Notes: generated by a model from the sequence alone, not told the origin. A stretch of DNA of 64,000 nt from Streptomyces ferrugineus (GCF_015160855.1 NZ_CP063373.1:8965001-9029000); one strand, 5' to 3'. Numbered from the stretch's first letter, positions 36,629 through 45,285 are shown. A program made the numbers and translations.

Positions 36629-37369
36629 ATGTACAGCGTCATCGTCGTACCGCCGTCGTGCGCACGTGTGGACGACCAGATCCGGATCGCCGTCGGCGAG
36701 CGGCTGATGTTCGGCAGGGCCACGCCGGACGGCGGCCTGGCCATCGCGCATCAGGGGGTGCCCCGGGTCGCCGGGGAGATCACCGCACACCGCTCCTTCT
36801 GGCTGCTGAGCAACCTCAGTGAGGACCAGACCTACGTCGTGGAGAACCCGGAGGGCGCGGGCGAGCATCTCAAGGTCGCGCCGGGCCGTCTGGAGGCTCC
36901 CGTGCCGTTCGAGTTCGCGCGGGTGGTGCTGCCCGCCGCCGGAGACCTGCTCACCTTCGACGTCTGGGCGCCGCGCCACGCCTTCCGCAGCGCCGACCGC
37001 CGGGGACTGCCCGGCCCCGCGACGGCACCGGCGTTCGCCCTGGACCGCACCAGCCGCTACTTCGCGGTGCTGACCGCCCTGTGCGAGCCCCGGCTGCGCG
37101 GCGAACCGCACGCCCCGCTGCCCACGGTGGAGCAGCTGGTGGAGCGACTGCGCCCGTCCTGGCCGACGGTCAGCCGCTCGACCGTCTACTGGAACATCGA
37201 CTACCTGGCCCTCAAGCTGCGGCTGCGCCCCGGCCCGGACACCGCCGAGCCCGGCCGGCGCGTCAACGGCAAGAAGGAGTCGCTGGTCTCACTGGCGCTG
37301 CGTTTCGACCTGGTGTGCGAGGACGACCTGACGGTGCTGGCCGCGGCCACGAGCGGGGCGCTGCGGTGA
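36629..37369 (+). CDS. FHA-domain protein of kinase pair B
   Basis: A 246-residue paralogue of the FHA proteins at 34190 and 47405, started at ATG 36629 behind GGAGGGGG. The FHA fold spans ~20-110 (GERLMFGRA, QTYVVEN). The loop that normally reads GVSR is GVPR, so the serine that contacts phosphate is missing; binding to phosphothreonine may be weak or lost. The C-terminal block (LPTVEQLVERLRPSWP...NGKKESLVSLALRFDLV) is strongly conserved with pair A at DNA level too. Overlaps kinase B by GTGA. Confidence 0.8.
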   Translation: MYSVIVVPPSCARVDDQIRIAVGERLMFGRATPDGGLAIAHQGVPRVAGEITAHRSFWLLSNLSEDQTYVVENPEGAGEHLKVAPGRLEAPVPFEFARVVLPAAGDLLTFDVWAPRHAFRSADRRGLPGPATAPAFALDRTSRYFAVLTALCEPRLRGEPHAPLPTVEQLVERLRPSWPTVSRSTVYWNIDYLALKLRLRPGPDTAEPGRRVNGKKESLVSLALRFDLVCEDDLTVLAAATSGALR

Positions 37370-38709
37370 CCGGGGGGACGCCGTGCCCGGTTCCGGTCCC
37401 GAAGGGCTACCGGATCGGCCCGTGGGAGGTGCGCGAGCCCCTCGGCTCCGGCGCGTTCGCCACGGTCTACGCGGCCCGGCGCACGCAGGCACAGGACCCG
37501 GAGCTGCCGCCCGTGGCCGCCCTGAAGTTCCTGGCCACCGGCACCCGCACCCCACGCCAGCTGCGCCACCTGCGCGATCTGGCCGAAAGGGAGGTGGAGC
37601 TGCTGGGGCGGCTGCGCGCACCCCGGCTGATCCGGATGTACGACACCCTGACGGTCGACGACCCCGGGCACCCGGAGCTCGACGGCGCCACCGTCCTCGT
37701 ACTGGAGCGGGCGGAGGGATCTCTGGACGCCGTGCTGGAGCACAGCCCGAAGCCCGAGTCGGGCCCGGCCCTGCTGGCGCAGATCTGCGAGGGCATGCAC
37801 CAGCTGCATCACGCGGGCTGGCTGCACGGCGACCTGAAGCCGGCCAACGTGCTGCTGCTGAAGGACGGTTCGGTACGGCTGGCCGACTTCAACATGGCCG
37901 CGGAGCTGGAGGGAACCCACGCCTACGCCCCCGCCTTCGCCACGCCCGACTACACCCCGCCGGAGCTGCTGTGGCCGGAGGTCGACGAGCGCGGCACGCG
38001 GATCCGCCCGACCGCCGACATCTGGGCCTACGGCGTCCTGGCGCACGTCGTCCTCACCGGGACCTTTCCCCTCCCGGGCAGCTCGGCGGAGGCCCGCGCG
38101 GACGCCGCGACGCGCTACGCCAGGGGCACGGAGGAGCTGCGCCTGTCCCCCGAACTCCCGGCGGCCTGGCGGGAGATCGTGACGGACTGTCTGTCCCGCA
38201 CCCACCGGGACCGCATCGCCCACGACACGTCATCACTCCTGCGCCGTGTGGAGGAGGCGGCGGGCACCTCCCGCTCCGCCCGGCTGCCGAGGCTGCGGCC
38301 CCGGCGGTGGCGTCCGGCGCTGGTCGCCGCGATGGTGGCGGCGACGGTACTCGGCGGCACGGCGGTGACGTACGCACTCCGCGACTCGCCTCCCGCCGCC
38401 TCCGCACCTCCCACCTGCAAGAAGCCCGTGGTGTACGAGGACCAGACCCACGGCCGCGGTTACACCGCCGGTTCGAGCGGCACCTGGGACTTCGTCATCA
38501 AGCGGGGTGACGGCGGCAGCCAGGTCCGCGAGGCGCAGTGCCTGCTGCGCTATCTGCACGGCATCACGGAAGTCGGCGAGGTGGACGGCGACTTCGGCCC
38601 GCTCACGCACGGTGCCGTGGTGACGTTCCAGAAGCGGACGGGACTGGACGCGGACGGGGTCGTGGGGCCGGGGACGTGGAGCGCGCTGCGCAAGGGCGGG
38701 CAGTTGTGA
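37366..38709 (+). CDS. Non-RD Ser/Thr kinase with peptidoglycan-binding domain (kinase B)
   Basis: A 447-residue single-pass membrane protein from GTG 37366. Kinase residues: glycine loop GSGAFATVY, Lys54, HGDLKPAN (Asp156), DFN (174-176). Membrane helix ~323-342 (ALVAAMVAATVLGGTAVTYAL). The outer C-terminus (~385-445) is a peptidoglycan-binding type 1 domain (VREAQCLLRYL...VDGDFGPLTHGAVVTFQKRTGLDADGVVGPGTW). Likely detects wall state. Cytoplasmic half is a close paralogue of kinases A and C. Confidence 0.85.
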   Translation: MTGGTPCPVPVPKGYRIGPWEVREPLGSGAFATVYAARRTQAQDPELPPVAALKFLATGTRTPRQLRHLRDLAEREVELLGRLRAPRLIRMYDTLTVDDPGHPELDGATVLVLERAEGSLDAVLEHSPKPESGPALLAQICEGMHQLHHAGWLHGDLKPANVLLLKDGSVRLADFNMAAELEGTHAYAPAFATPDYTPPELLWPEVDERGTRIRPTADIWAYGVLAHVVLTGTFPLPGSSAEARADAATRYARGTEELRLSPELPAAWREIVTDCLSRTHRDRIAHDTSSLLRRVEEAAGTSRSARLPRLRPRRWRPALVAAMVAATVLGGTAVTYALRDSPPAASAPPTCKKPVVYEDQTHGRGYTAGSSGTWDFVIKRGDGGSQVREAQCLLRYLHGITEVGEVDGDFGPLTHGAVVTFQKRTGLDADGVVGPGTWSALRKGGQL

Positions 38710-38724
38710 GCGGGCAGGGCCCCG

Positions 38725-39393
38725 CTAGGAGCCGGACGGGGCGGCCTGAATATCGGCGAACAGGTCCGCGTACGCTTCCCATTGAGGATCGGTGTAGAAA
38801 GGCCCCGTCTCTTTCGCTCCGATGACGTATGGGCACTCCATGTCACCCCTCACCGTGTCCCTGCCGACCAGGTCGCCGGTGCGTGCTTCGACAACGGTGA
38901 CGGTGTAGACGCCCCGGGAGAACTCGACCGGGCCCACCATGCTGTACGAGCAGGTGAACTCCGTACCCGGCACCGATCCGGTCGGCTCCGTACACGCCAC
39001 CAACTCCACTGTGTCCGGGTCCGGTTCCTCTTCGATCGACTCTGACTCCTTCGTCTCCGTGCCCTGGGCGGAGGACAGAGCCCCGCCGTTGTGTATCGCC
39101 ACCCACGGATGCGGCCCGGGCCCCGGCTCGTAGGAGGCCGCGCGTGGGAACGGCTCGCCATTGCGGTCGTCCTCGCAGATGCGCTCGAAGTCCCATATGT
39201 TGCGCGGCAGATCGCCGAGGACGGCATCGTTGACGGGCGGCAGCAGCATCAGCCCCCACGACACCAGGCCGACCGCCGCCATGGTGCCGACGAGCCGCAG
39301 TGCGATCCGGCCCGGCTCCACCGGGCCGTACAGCAGGACCCGGCGCACGGCGACCACCGCGCCCACCAGCACACACCCGACGATCAGCGTCAT
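38725..39393 (-). CDS. Membrane protein of unknown function
   Basis: A 222-residue protein if started at ATG 39393 (MTLIVGCVL); the frame is open further and a GTG 28 bp upstream (39423-39421) is an alternative, with no clear ribosome binding site for either. Two membrane helices (about 3-18 and 31-52) precede a ~165-residue outside domain with several Cys (ICEDD, VACTEP, FTCSY, MECPY). No family recognised. It converges on kinase B, 16 bp away, without an obvious terminator. Confidence 0.55.
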   Translation of the reverse strand: MTLIVGCVLVGAVVAVRRVLLYGPVEPGRIALRLVGTMAAVGLVSWGLMLLPPVNDAVLGDLPRNIWDFERICEDDRNGEPFPRAASYEPGPGPHPWVAIHNGGALSSAQGTETKESESIEEEPDPDTVELVACTEPTGSVPGTEFTCSYSMVGPVEFSRGVYTVTVVEARTGDLVGRDTVRGDMECPYVIGAKETGPFYTDPQWEAYADLFADIQAAPSGS

Positions 39394-39489
39394 GCCGGCG
39401 AATCTACGGCCGGGCCGACGGGACCCCTCCCGCACGTGAGCCAAGACGCGCACGCAACGACGGACGGCCGAAAACTGCTGGGTTCCGGC

Positions 39490-39528
39490 AGTGAACTCCG
39501 GTGCGACGTAAGGGAACATGTGTTCACT
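39490..39528. promoter_or_regulatory. Inverted repeats upstream of the ALF-repeat gene
   Basis: AGTGAAC (39490-39496) and GTTCACT (39522-39528) are complementary, and inside lies GAACA-TG-TGTTC (39514-39525). These are 28-66 bp before the GTG start and could be an operator or an mRNA hairpin. Confidence 0.4.
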
Positions 39529-39555
39529 GGTAATCCTGGGAAGAAAGGCTCACCC

Positions 39556-40305
39556 GTGAGACCGACCCGTGCTGCCCTGGCCCTCGTGGCAACCGCCCTG
39601 ACCCCGGCCCTTCTGCTGGCCACCCCGGCCGTAGCCGCGTCCTCGGCCACCACCGTGGCGACCGCGTCCGACGCGACCACCTCGAACGTCGACGAGATGT
39701 CCGACGACGACGTCCGCGTCGCGATCATGCGCATCATCGCCGACCCGAGCACCGGCAAGGCCGTCTACGCCGCCGCGCAGAAGGCCATGGACGGCACCAT
39801 CGAGGACCAGCGGTACTTCCTGGAGACGGGTCGCTGGATCGCCCAGTTCGAGGACGACATGGTCGCCACCGCCCGCATCCTCCATATCGCCACACAGAAC
39901 GGCGACAAGGCGGTCATCCGGGAGGCCAACAAGGCCCTCGACGCGGCTACTCCGGAGGCGGTGCGCGCCTTCCTGGAGACCGGCTACCGCCTCGCCCAGT
40001 TCGAGGACGACCGCGTCGCCACCTTCCGGATCCTGCACATCGGCCAGGAGAACGACTACAAGGCGGTCGTCCGGGAAGCCACGAAGGCCCTTGAGGTCGG
40101 CACCCCGGAAGCCCTGCGGGCCTTCCGCGAGACCGGCTACCGCCTCGCCCAGGCCGAGGACGACCGCGTCGCCACGTTCCGCATCCTGGCCGACCCGGAC
40201 ATCAGCGACGCGCTGCGGGCAGCGGCGGAGGCCGCCCTTGAGGACGGCACGCCCGAGGCACTGCGGCACTTCATCGAGGTGGGGCAGTACGAGGTGGACG
40301 GCTAG
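39556..40305 (+). CDS. Secreted ALF-repeat protein
   Basis: A 249-residue protein from GTG 39556 (GAAAGG upstream). The first ~30 residues are a Sec signal peptide ending near AVAASS. The mature part is built of about four 43-44-residue helical repeats of the ALF type (actinobacterial short repeat), each with a core such as GTPEALRAFRETGYRLAQAEDDRVATFRIL. ALF repeats occur in secreted Streptomyces proteins; function is not established. It ends at a strong terminator shared with the converging gene. Confidence 0.8.
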   Translation: MRPTRAALALVATALTPALLLATPAVAASSATTVATASDATTSNVDEMSDDDVRVAIMRIIADPSTGKAVYAAAQKAMDGTIEDQRYFLETGRWIAQFEDDMVATARILHIATQNGDKAVIREANKALDAATPEAVRAFLETGYRLAQFEDDRVATFRILHIGQENDYKAVVREATKALEVGTPEALRAFRETGYRLAQAEDDRVATFRILADPDISDALRAAAEAALEDGTPEALRHFIEVGQYEVDG

Positions 40306-40331
40306 GCGCTGTCCTCAGTCGTGATCAAAGG

Positions 40332-40366
40332 CCGCGGTGGCCCCGCTGCAGTCGGGGCCACCGCGG
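40332..40366. terminator. Bidirectional terminator
   Basis: CCGCGGTGGCCCC (40332-40344) pairs perfectly with GGGGCCACCGCGG (40354-40366), 13 bp, 9-nt loop, between converging genes. Confidence 0.9.
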
Positions 40367-40370
40367 TGCG

Positions 40371-40799
40371 TCAGTCGACCTTCGGGTTGTCGATGAAGCC
40401 GGAGCGGCTGCAGGAGTCGCTGCCCGCATCATCGACACACGCGTACACGCGTATGCCGGTGATGTGGTTGCTGGCATCGAACCTGAGGTCCTTGTAGTCC
40501 ACGGCGGTGCCGCAGCCGGCGGAGTTGTAGCGCTTCGAGGTGTCGGTCCCGTCCTGGTTGAGCTTGGTGTAGACGCGCATCCTCGCGTACACGTCGTTGG
40601 CGTCGCAGCGCGTGTCCTTGACGGAGTAGTCCACGTCCTTGAGCGAGTTCGCCGACCAGTCCCAGCTCGCCGACACACTGACGCCCGTGCGGCTGACGCT
40701 CTTGCTCGCCGCGTGCGCCGCGCCCGCCGTGGCGACGATGAGCACCCCGCTCGCCGCCACCCCCATGGCCGCCGTGGTCAGCCGTCTCTTCAGCTTCAT
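40371..40799 (-). CDS. Small secreted protein of unknown function
   Basis: A 142-residue protein from ATG 40799 behind GGGGGAAAGGA. Residues 1-~31 are a typical signal peptide (KLKRRLTTAAMGVAASGVLIVATAGAAHA). The ~110-residue mature part is beta-rich with four Cys (DTRCDAND, SAGCGTA, YACVDDAG, DSCSRSG), so probably two disulfides. No family recognised. It is divergent from the glycoside-hydrolase-like gene at 40956, with AGGTACCG motif site 2 between them. Confidence 0.7.
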   Translation of the reverse strand: MKLKRRLTTAAMGVAASGVLIVATAGAAHAASKSVSRTGVSVSASWDWSANSLKDVDYSVKDTRCDANDVYARMRVYTKLNQDGTDTSKRYNSAGCGTAVDYKDLRFDASNHITGIRVYACVDDAGSDSCSRSGFIDNPKVD

Positions 40800-40876
40800 G
40801 AATCGTCCTTTCCCCCAGCTCGGCATGGGCGGTCTGCCATGCACGGCCAGTCTGGGGAGCGAGCGCAGCTGGGGGT

Positions 40877-40899
40877 ACCTGCAAATCTTGAGGTACCGC
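40877..40899. promoter_or_regulatory. AGGTACCG motif, site 2
   Basis: ACCTGCAAATCTTGAGGTACCGC, 57 bp before the glycoside-hydrolase-like start and 78 bp before the divergent secreted-protein start. GGTACCT (40874-40880) and AGGTACC (40891-40897) form an inverted repeat. Shares ACCTG-N-AA-N3-TT-N-AGGTACCGC with site 3. Confidence 0.5.
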
Positions 40900-40955
40900 C
40901 GCGCTCGGCCCCCGGCCACGGTGAGCCTCCCTACCCCTCCGGAAAGGGACGTCAC

Positions 40956-43142
40956 GTGGCAGACGAGATGGTCCGCAGGGCCCAGAGATTCGTGAACACC
41001 GTCTACGGCGAAGACAAGATCGGTATGGAGGTCGAGACGGACGGCATCACCAGCTGGCAGCTGATGTATGCCCTGACCCGCGCCCTCCAGTACGAGCTCG
41101 GTATCACCGGCCTGTCGAACAACTTCGGTCCGACGACGCTGTCCAGGCTGGAGTCGGCCTGGCCGAGCATCGGCTTCGGCGACACCCCCGCCAACGTCAC
41201 CATGATCATCCAGTCCGCGCTCTACGCCAAGGGCTACGACGGAAGCGGCATCAACGGAATCTACGACGAGCGCACCGCCGACGCGGTCGCCCTCATGAAG
41301 GCGCGGATGGGCGTCGGCGGCGCCTACCCCGGTTCGGACCTCGTCCCCAAGGTCTTCAAGGCCCTGCTGACCATGGACGCCTACGTGGTGGTGAACAACG
41401 GATCAGAGACGATCTGTGACATCCAGCGGTGGCTCAACGGCCGCTACGTCAAGCGCCGCGACTTCTTCATCATGCCGTGCGACGGCCACTACTCCCGCAC
41501 CGTCGCCACCGCCATGATCTACGCCGTCCAGTACGAACTGGGCATGGCCGACGGCGTCGCCACCGGCTGGTTCGGTCCGAAGACACTGAATGGGCTGAAG
41601 GACCACACCCTGGCCGTCGGATCCACGGGAAACTGGGTACGCCTGTTCTCCGCAGCCCTCTGCTTCACCAAGCGCTCCACCACGTTCACCGAGACCTACG
41701 GCCCCAGCACGGCCGAGGCCGTCCGCGCCTTCCAGCGGTTCGTCGCGCTCGACGAAACCGGCAGGGCGGACGCCTCGACCTGGGCATCACTGCTGGTCTC
41801 CTTCGGCGACCAGACCCGCAAGGGAGCCGGCTGCGACGGCGTCACCAAGATCACCAACGCCCGCGCCGCGACCCTCGAGTCCGAGGGCATCGAGATCGTC
41901 GGCCGCTATCTCAACCCTGGGGGAAGCGCGCTGCCGGAAAAGCAGATCCAGCCCGGCGAACTGGAGACCATCGCCGCCAACGGCCTGCGCTGTTTCCCGA
42001 TCTACCAGACGTGGAACCGCGCCGTGGGCGACTTCTCCTACGATGCGGGGGTGCGCGCCGCGCTGTCGGCCATCGAGTGGGCGAAGCGCCACGGCTTCAA
42101 GAACGGCACCACCATCTACTTCGCCGTCGACTACGACGCCGTCGACTGGGAAGTCACCGAGCACATCATCCCGCACTTCAAGGGCGTGCACGGGACAGTC
42201 GGCGAGAACTCCTCCTACAACGTGGGCATTTACGGCGCCCGGAACGTGTGTCAGCGCGTCTCCGACCAGGGGTACGCCGTCACGAGCTTCGTGTCCGACA
42301 TGTCGGCCGGATTCTCCGGGAACATCGGTTATCCCCTCCCCCGCAACTGGGCCTTCGACCAGATCGTCACCAAGACCATCGGCTCCGGGGACGGACGGAT
42401 CGAGATCGACGTCAACATCGTTTCCGGCCGCGACCGGGGCCAGAACTCCTTCGCCCCGGCCCTGGACACCTCCGGTCTCGACACCGACTTCGACACCAGC
42501 CTCCGCAGCACCGCCCTCGATGAGGTCCAGAGGTACCTGGAGGAGATCGGGGTTCCCGAGACGGGCGGCGACGGCTGGACCGACGACGACTGGGCCACCA
42601 TAGGCGGCAACTCCACCACCGACGCCTTCGACGACGTTCTCAGCATGGACTGGCTGTTCACCGACCTCGCCAGGCTTCTCCGCCTCCGCAAAGCCCTGGT
42701 GCAGGCTCCCGTGCTGTGGGAGCTGCGCAAGTGGAACGTCCTGGACAAGGTCGCCGACGAAGAGGTCAAAGCCGGCCGCAGGGACGACTCCAGCACCGGC
42801 TGGGGGCAGATCTTCGCCTGGGTGGCCATCGCGGCCCGCAACTACTGCATCGACAAGGGGATCATCAACGGCGACCGCCTCACCGAGGACGACAGGCGGG
42901 ACGTGTGGAATCGCCTGCACGACGACCCGATGTACAACATCACCACCGCGGCCTACCTCACCATCTTCAACGCGTACCAAACCAACGTCCCGCGCCCCGG
43001 CCTCAATACGAGCGACAGCGACACCCAGGAGATCCTCGCCCGCTACAACGGCGTTGACGAGGGGGCTCAGAAGTACGGGCGCGAGCTGATCGGCCTGTAC
43101 CAGGTACTGGAGCGGTACAACCGGATCAGCCGGACGAACTGA
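40956..43142 (+). CDS. Peptidoglycan-binding protein with DUF1906 glycoside-hydrolase-like domain
   Basis: A 728-residue protein from GTG 40956 (GGAAAGGG upstream). Residues ~15-290 contain four peptidoglycan-binding-like units (e.g. NNFGPTTLSRLESAWP, YDERTADAVALMKARMG, WFGPKTLNGL, YGPSTAEAVRAFQRF). Residues ~305-500 are the DUF1906/Rv2525c-type TIM-barrel hydrolase-like domain (GIEIVGRYLNPGG, FPIYQTWN, TIYFAVDYDA, NVGIYGARNVC). The last ~220 residues have no recognised domain. No signal peptide or lipobox is visible, which is odd for a wall-directed protein. It is followed closely by a Tat-type secreted protein gene (11-bp gap). Confidence 0.75.
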   Translation: MADEMVRRAQRFVNTVYGEDKIGMEVETDGITSWQLMYALTRALQYELGITGLSNNFGPTTLSRLESAWPSIGFGDTPANVTMIIQSALYAKGYDGSGINGIYDERTADAVALMKARMGVGGAYPGSDLVPKVFKALLTMDAYVVVNNGSETICDIQRWLNGRYVKRRDFFIMPCDGHYSRTVATAMIYAVQYELGMADGVATGWFGPKTLNGLKDHTLAVGSTGNWVRLFSAALCFTKRSTTFTETYGPSTAEAVRAFQRFVALDETGRADASTWASLLVSFGDQTRKGAGCDGVTKITNARAATLESEGIEIVGRYLNPGGSALPEKQIQPGELETIAANGLRCFPIYQTWNRAVGDFSYDAGVRAALSAIEWAKRHGFKNGTTIYFAVDYDAVDWEVTEHIIPHFKGVHGTVGENSSYNVGIYGARNVCQRVSDQGYAVTSFVSDMSAGFSGNIGYPLPRNWAFDQIVTKTIGSGDGRIEIDVNIVSGRDRGQNSFAPALDTSGLDTDFDTSLRSTALDEVQRYLEEIGVPETGGDGWTDDDWATIGGNSTTDAFDDVLSMDWLFTDLARLLRLRKALVQAPVLWELRKWNVLDKVADEEVKAGRRDDSSTGWGQIFAWVAIAARNYCIDKGIINGDRLTEDDRRDVWNRLHDDPMYNITTAAYLTIFNAYQTNVPRPGLNTSDSDTQEILARYNGVDEGAQKYGRELIGLYQVLERYNRISRTN

Positions 43143-43153
43143 AGGGCTTCGAC

Positions 43154-43771
43154 ATGAACGGACACCTCAACCGACGTACCGTCCTGGCCGTCGGCACCGC
43201 GGCCGCGGCCGCGCATCTCCTTCCGTCCGGCACGGCCACGGCAGCCGACCGCACCGCGCCGAAGTCCGGCCCACGGCCGACGAAGATCCCGCTGTCGCAG
43301 AACGGCTGGGAGATCCAGCACCAGGCCAACCACGTCTCGACGGTCTGGACCCGCTCCGTGTCCGGAACCGGGCTCAGCGTGGAGGTACGGATCGGGCTGC
43401 CGGAACTCCTTCTCCTCCACATAGCGCGCCGGTTCCACTACGAGGTCCAGGAACTCCGCGCCGGCGACATCCTGGGCTGGAGCGGAATCGGCCGCACGCC
43501 GTTGACGAGCCCCGCCTCCAACCTGTCGTCCGGCACCGCCCTGCGGATCGTCCCGGGCGCCAGATCCCGGGGCAGCTACTTCCCGCAGCAGGTTCACAGA
43601 ATCCGGGACATCGTCGCGGACTGCGCGGGAACGGTCCGCTGGGGCGGCGACGACGACTCCGTGGACGAGTCCCTCTACTACCTGGCGACCGGGCCGGACA
43701 GCGCAGGGCTGACGCGCGTCGCCCCGAAGTTCCAGGAGTGGTCCGGGCGACTGGGAGCCGCTACGCGTTGA
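43154..43771 (+). CDS. Tat-exported protein with degenerate M15 peptidase-like fold
   Basis: A 205-residue protein. The N-terminus NRRTVLAVG fits a twin-arginine signal. The body resembles M15-type D-Ala-D-Ala carboxypeptidases in order: SSGTALRIVPGA where active enzymes have HxxGTAxDI, and VRWGGDDDSVDESLYYL where they have VRWGGDW...DxMHFE. The His and Asp zinc ligands appear replaced, so it is probably not a zinc peptidase; a wall-binding role is possible. GAAGGG precedes ATG 43154, and the gene likely shares an operon with 40956. Confidence 0.5.
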   Translation: MNGHLNRRTVLAVGTAAAAAHLLPSGTATAADRTAPKSGPRPTKIPLSQNGWEIQHQANHVSTVWTRSVSGTGLSVEVRIGLPELLLLHIARRFHYEVQELRAGDILGWSGIGRTPLTSPASNLSSGTALRIVPGARSRGSYFPQQVHRIRDIVADCAGTVRWGGDDDSVDESLYYLATGPDSAGLTRVAPKFQEWSGRLGAATR

Positions 43772-43812
43772 GTCCGATCCACTCATCCTGTGACGCGGAG
43801 CAGCCAAGGCGA

Positions 43813-43835
43813 ACCTGGAACATTTCAGGTACCGC
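43813..43835. promoter_or_regulatory. AGGTACCG motif, site 3
   Basis: ACCTGGAACATTTCAGGTACCGC, 72 bp before the I36 inhibitor start. ACCTG/CAGGT is an inverted repeat with an 8-bp spacer. It also contains GGAAC, the core of some ECF sigma -35 boxes, so a promoter reading cannot be excluded. Confidence 0.5.
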
Positions 43836-43907
43836 TCCTCCTTCGCCGCACCCAGGGTGATGGGTGAGCCGTCAGGGAAGGCGGTCATCGCACGAGGAGG
43901 ACGTCAC

Positions 43908-44285
43908 ATGATCAGGAAGAAGATCGCGGCCGTGGTCGGTACGGCGATGCTCGCGGGACTGGGCATTGCCGCCACCGCCACGCCGGCCAACGCCGCGTGG
44001 AGCGACTGCAGCTCCGGCGCGCTGTGCGCGTACCTCTCCGACAACGGTGCGGGGGACCCGGGCGAGGTGTTCGGCGACAACAGCAACCTGCTCCAGTACC
44101 ACAAGTTCGACAACGCGGAGTCGGTCTACAACAACGGCAACAACTGCAACGTCCGCATCCACGACGGACTGAACTACACGGGCGACTCGTTCGTCCTGCC
44201 GCGCGGCGCCAGGGTCTCCAACCTGGACGGATTCCGCAACGGCGACTTCGCCGACGACCTCGCGTCCAACAACTGGTGCGTGTGA
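43908..44285 (+). CDS. Secreted peptidase inhibitor family I36 protein
   Basis: A 125-residue protein from ATG 43908 with a strong GAGGAGG. Signal peptide to about residue 30 (ATATPANAA). The mature part has the I36/crystallin-like Cys pattern (DCSSGALCAYLSDN, SVYNNGNNCNVRIHDGLNYTGDSF, NNWCV). I36 members include the Streptomyces metalloprotease inhibitor SMPI. The same fold recurs as the outside domain of kinase C (48157-49584) and as a remnant at 49651. It is four bases from the next gene. Confidence 0.8.
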   Translation: MIRKKIAAVVGTAMLAGLGIAATATPANAAWSDCSSGALCAYLSDNGAGDPGEVFGDNSNLLQYHKFDNAESVYNNGNNCNVRIHDGLNYTGDSFVLPRGARVSNLDGFRNGDFADDLASNNWCV

Positions 44286-44289
44286 CGCG

Positions 44290-45195
44290 ATGCGCAGGCT
44301 GCTGTGGCTGACCGCCGCAGCGCTCCTCGTGGCCGGGTGCTCCACGTCACCCGGCCACGAGGCCGCGGCGGAGGACCAGCCCGACCCTCACCCCCTGGGC
44401 GGCGCGCTCCGCTACACCGCGGCCGAGTCCGCCGCGCTGCACCGTGCCGAAGAACGAGAAGTCCGGAAATGCATGGCGGACCGGGGATTCGGCTACAGCG
44501 TGGTGCCGGTCGGCGACACCCGGGGGACGACGGCGGCAAGTCCTTATGGTCTGCTGACGCGAAGCCAGGCGGCCCAGAACGGCTACGGCCTGACCGTGCA
44601 GCGGTTGCGGGAGCCGCCCGCCGACCCGAACGCCCAGCGCCTGTCAGCACTGTCCGAGCGCGATCGCCGTGCTTGGGAAGAAGCGCTCAAGGGGACGGCG
44701 GACGGGCCACGCGAGGAGATCGAACTGCAGGACGGGCCGACCGTGTCGATTCCGACCGATGCCTGTGTGTACGTCGCGCGCAAGGCGCTGTACGGCACTT
44801 CCTGGGATCGGAACTACTACACCCTGCAGCACCTCCGCGGCTCCATCGTGAAGGACACGCTCGATCACGCCCTCGTAAAGGCGGCAGAGCGGAAATGGGC
44901 TACGTGCATGCGGGACGAGGGCTTCCGGTATCAGGGCCGCAAGGATCCGCTCAAGGCGGTGAAGAAGCGGCTCGACTCCGCGAGGTCGGACAGGGCCGCC
45001 CTCCGCGCAACGGGGAAAGAGGAGCTGAGGATCGCCGTGCGAGACGCCGCGTGCCAGGCCGAGGTCGGTCTTGCCGAGCAGATCGCCCGAGCCCAGAAAC
45101 GGGTGGAGAAGGCGCTTCCGCAGGCTGGCACTTCCATGCTGAAGGACTTCCGCGGGGCGCGGCAGGCCGCGTTGAAGCGCGCCCGAGCGCGGTAG
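44290..45195 (+). CDS. Lipoprotein of unknown function
   Basis: A 301-residue protein from ATG 44290, with signal and lipobox LLVAGC (Cys17). The mature part is helical and charged with paired Cys-containing motifs (VRKCMADRGFGY, ATCMRDEGFRY) that occur twice, suggesting an internal duplication, as in many actinobacterial lipoproteins of unknown role. It follows the I36 gene by 4 bp and is probably co-transcribed. Two strong hairpins follow the stop. Confidence 0.75.
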   Translation: MRRLLWLTAAALLVAGCSTSPGHEAAAEDQPDPHPLGGALRYTAAESAALHRAEEREVRKCMADRGFGYSVVPVGDTRGTTAASPYGLLTRSQAAQNGYGLTVQRLREPPADPNAQRLSALSERDRRAWEEALKGTADGPREEIELQDGPTVSIPTDACVYVARKALYGTSWDRNYYTLQHLRGSIVKDTLDHALVKAAERKWATCMRDEGFRYQGRKDPLKAVKKRLDSARSDRAALRATGKEELRIAVRDAACQAEVGLAEQIARAQKRVEKALPQAGTSMLKDFRGARQAALKRARAR

Positions 45196-45207
45196 ACCAC
45201 CATGGCC

Positions 45208-45237
45208 CCGTGCCGTCCCCGGGGGGAGGCGGCACGG
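45208..45237 (+). terminator. Terminator after the lipoprotein gene
   Basis: CCGTGCCG (45208-45215) pairs with CGGCACGG (45230-45237), 13 bp past the lipoprotein stop. Confidence 0.7.
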
Positions 45238-45285
45238 CCGGCGGAGGAGACCGCTCAACAGGGATGGGCGGTCGATCCCGTACGC

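Noticed and set aside
44544..44546. TTA triplet in the lipoprotein gene
   Set aside because: Out of frame (reads CCT TAT), so it is not a bldA codon. Other TTA triplets checked, such as those in mdh, folD, purH and the cyclase on the coding strand, were also out of frame.
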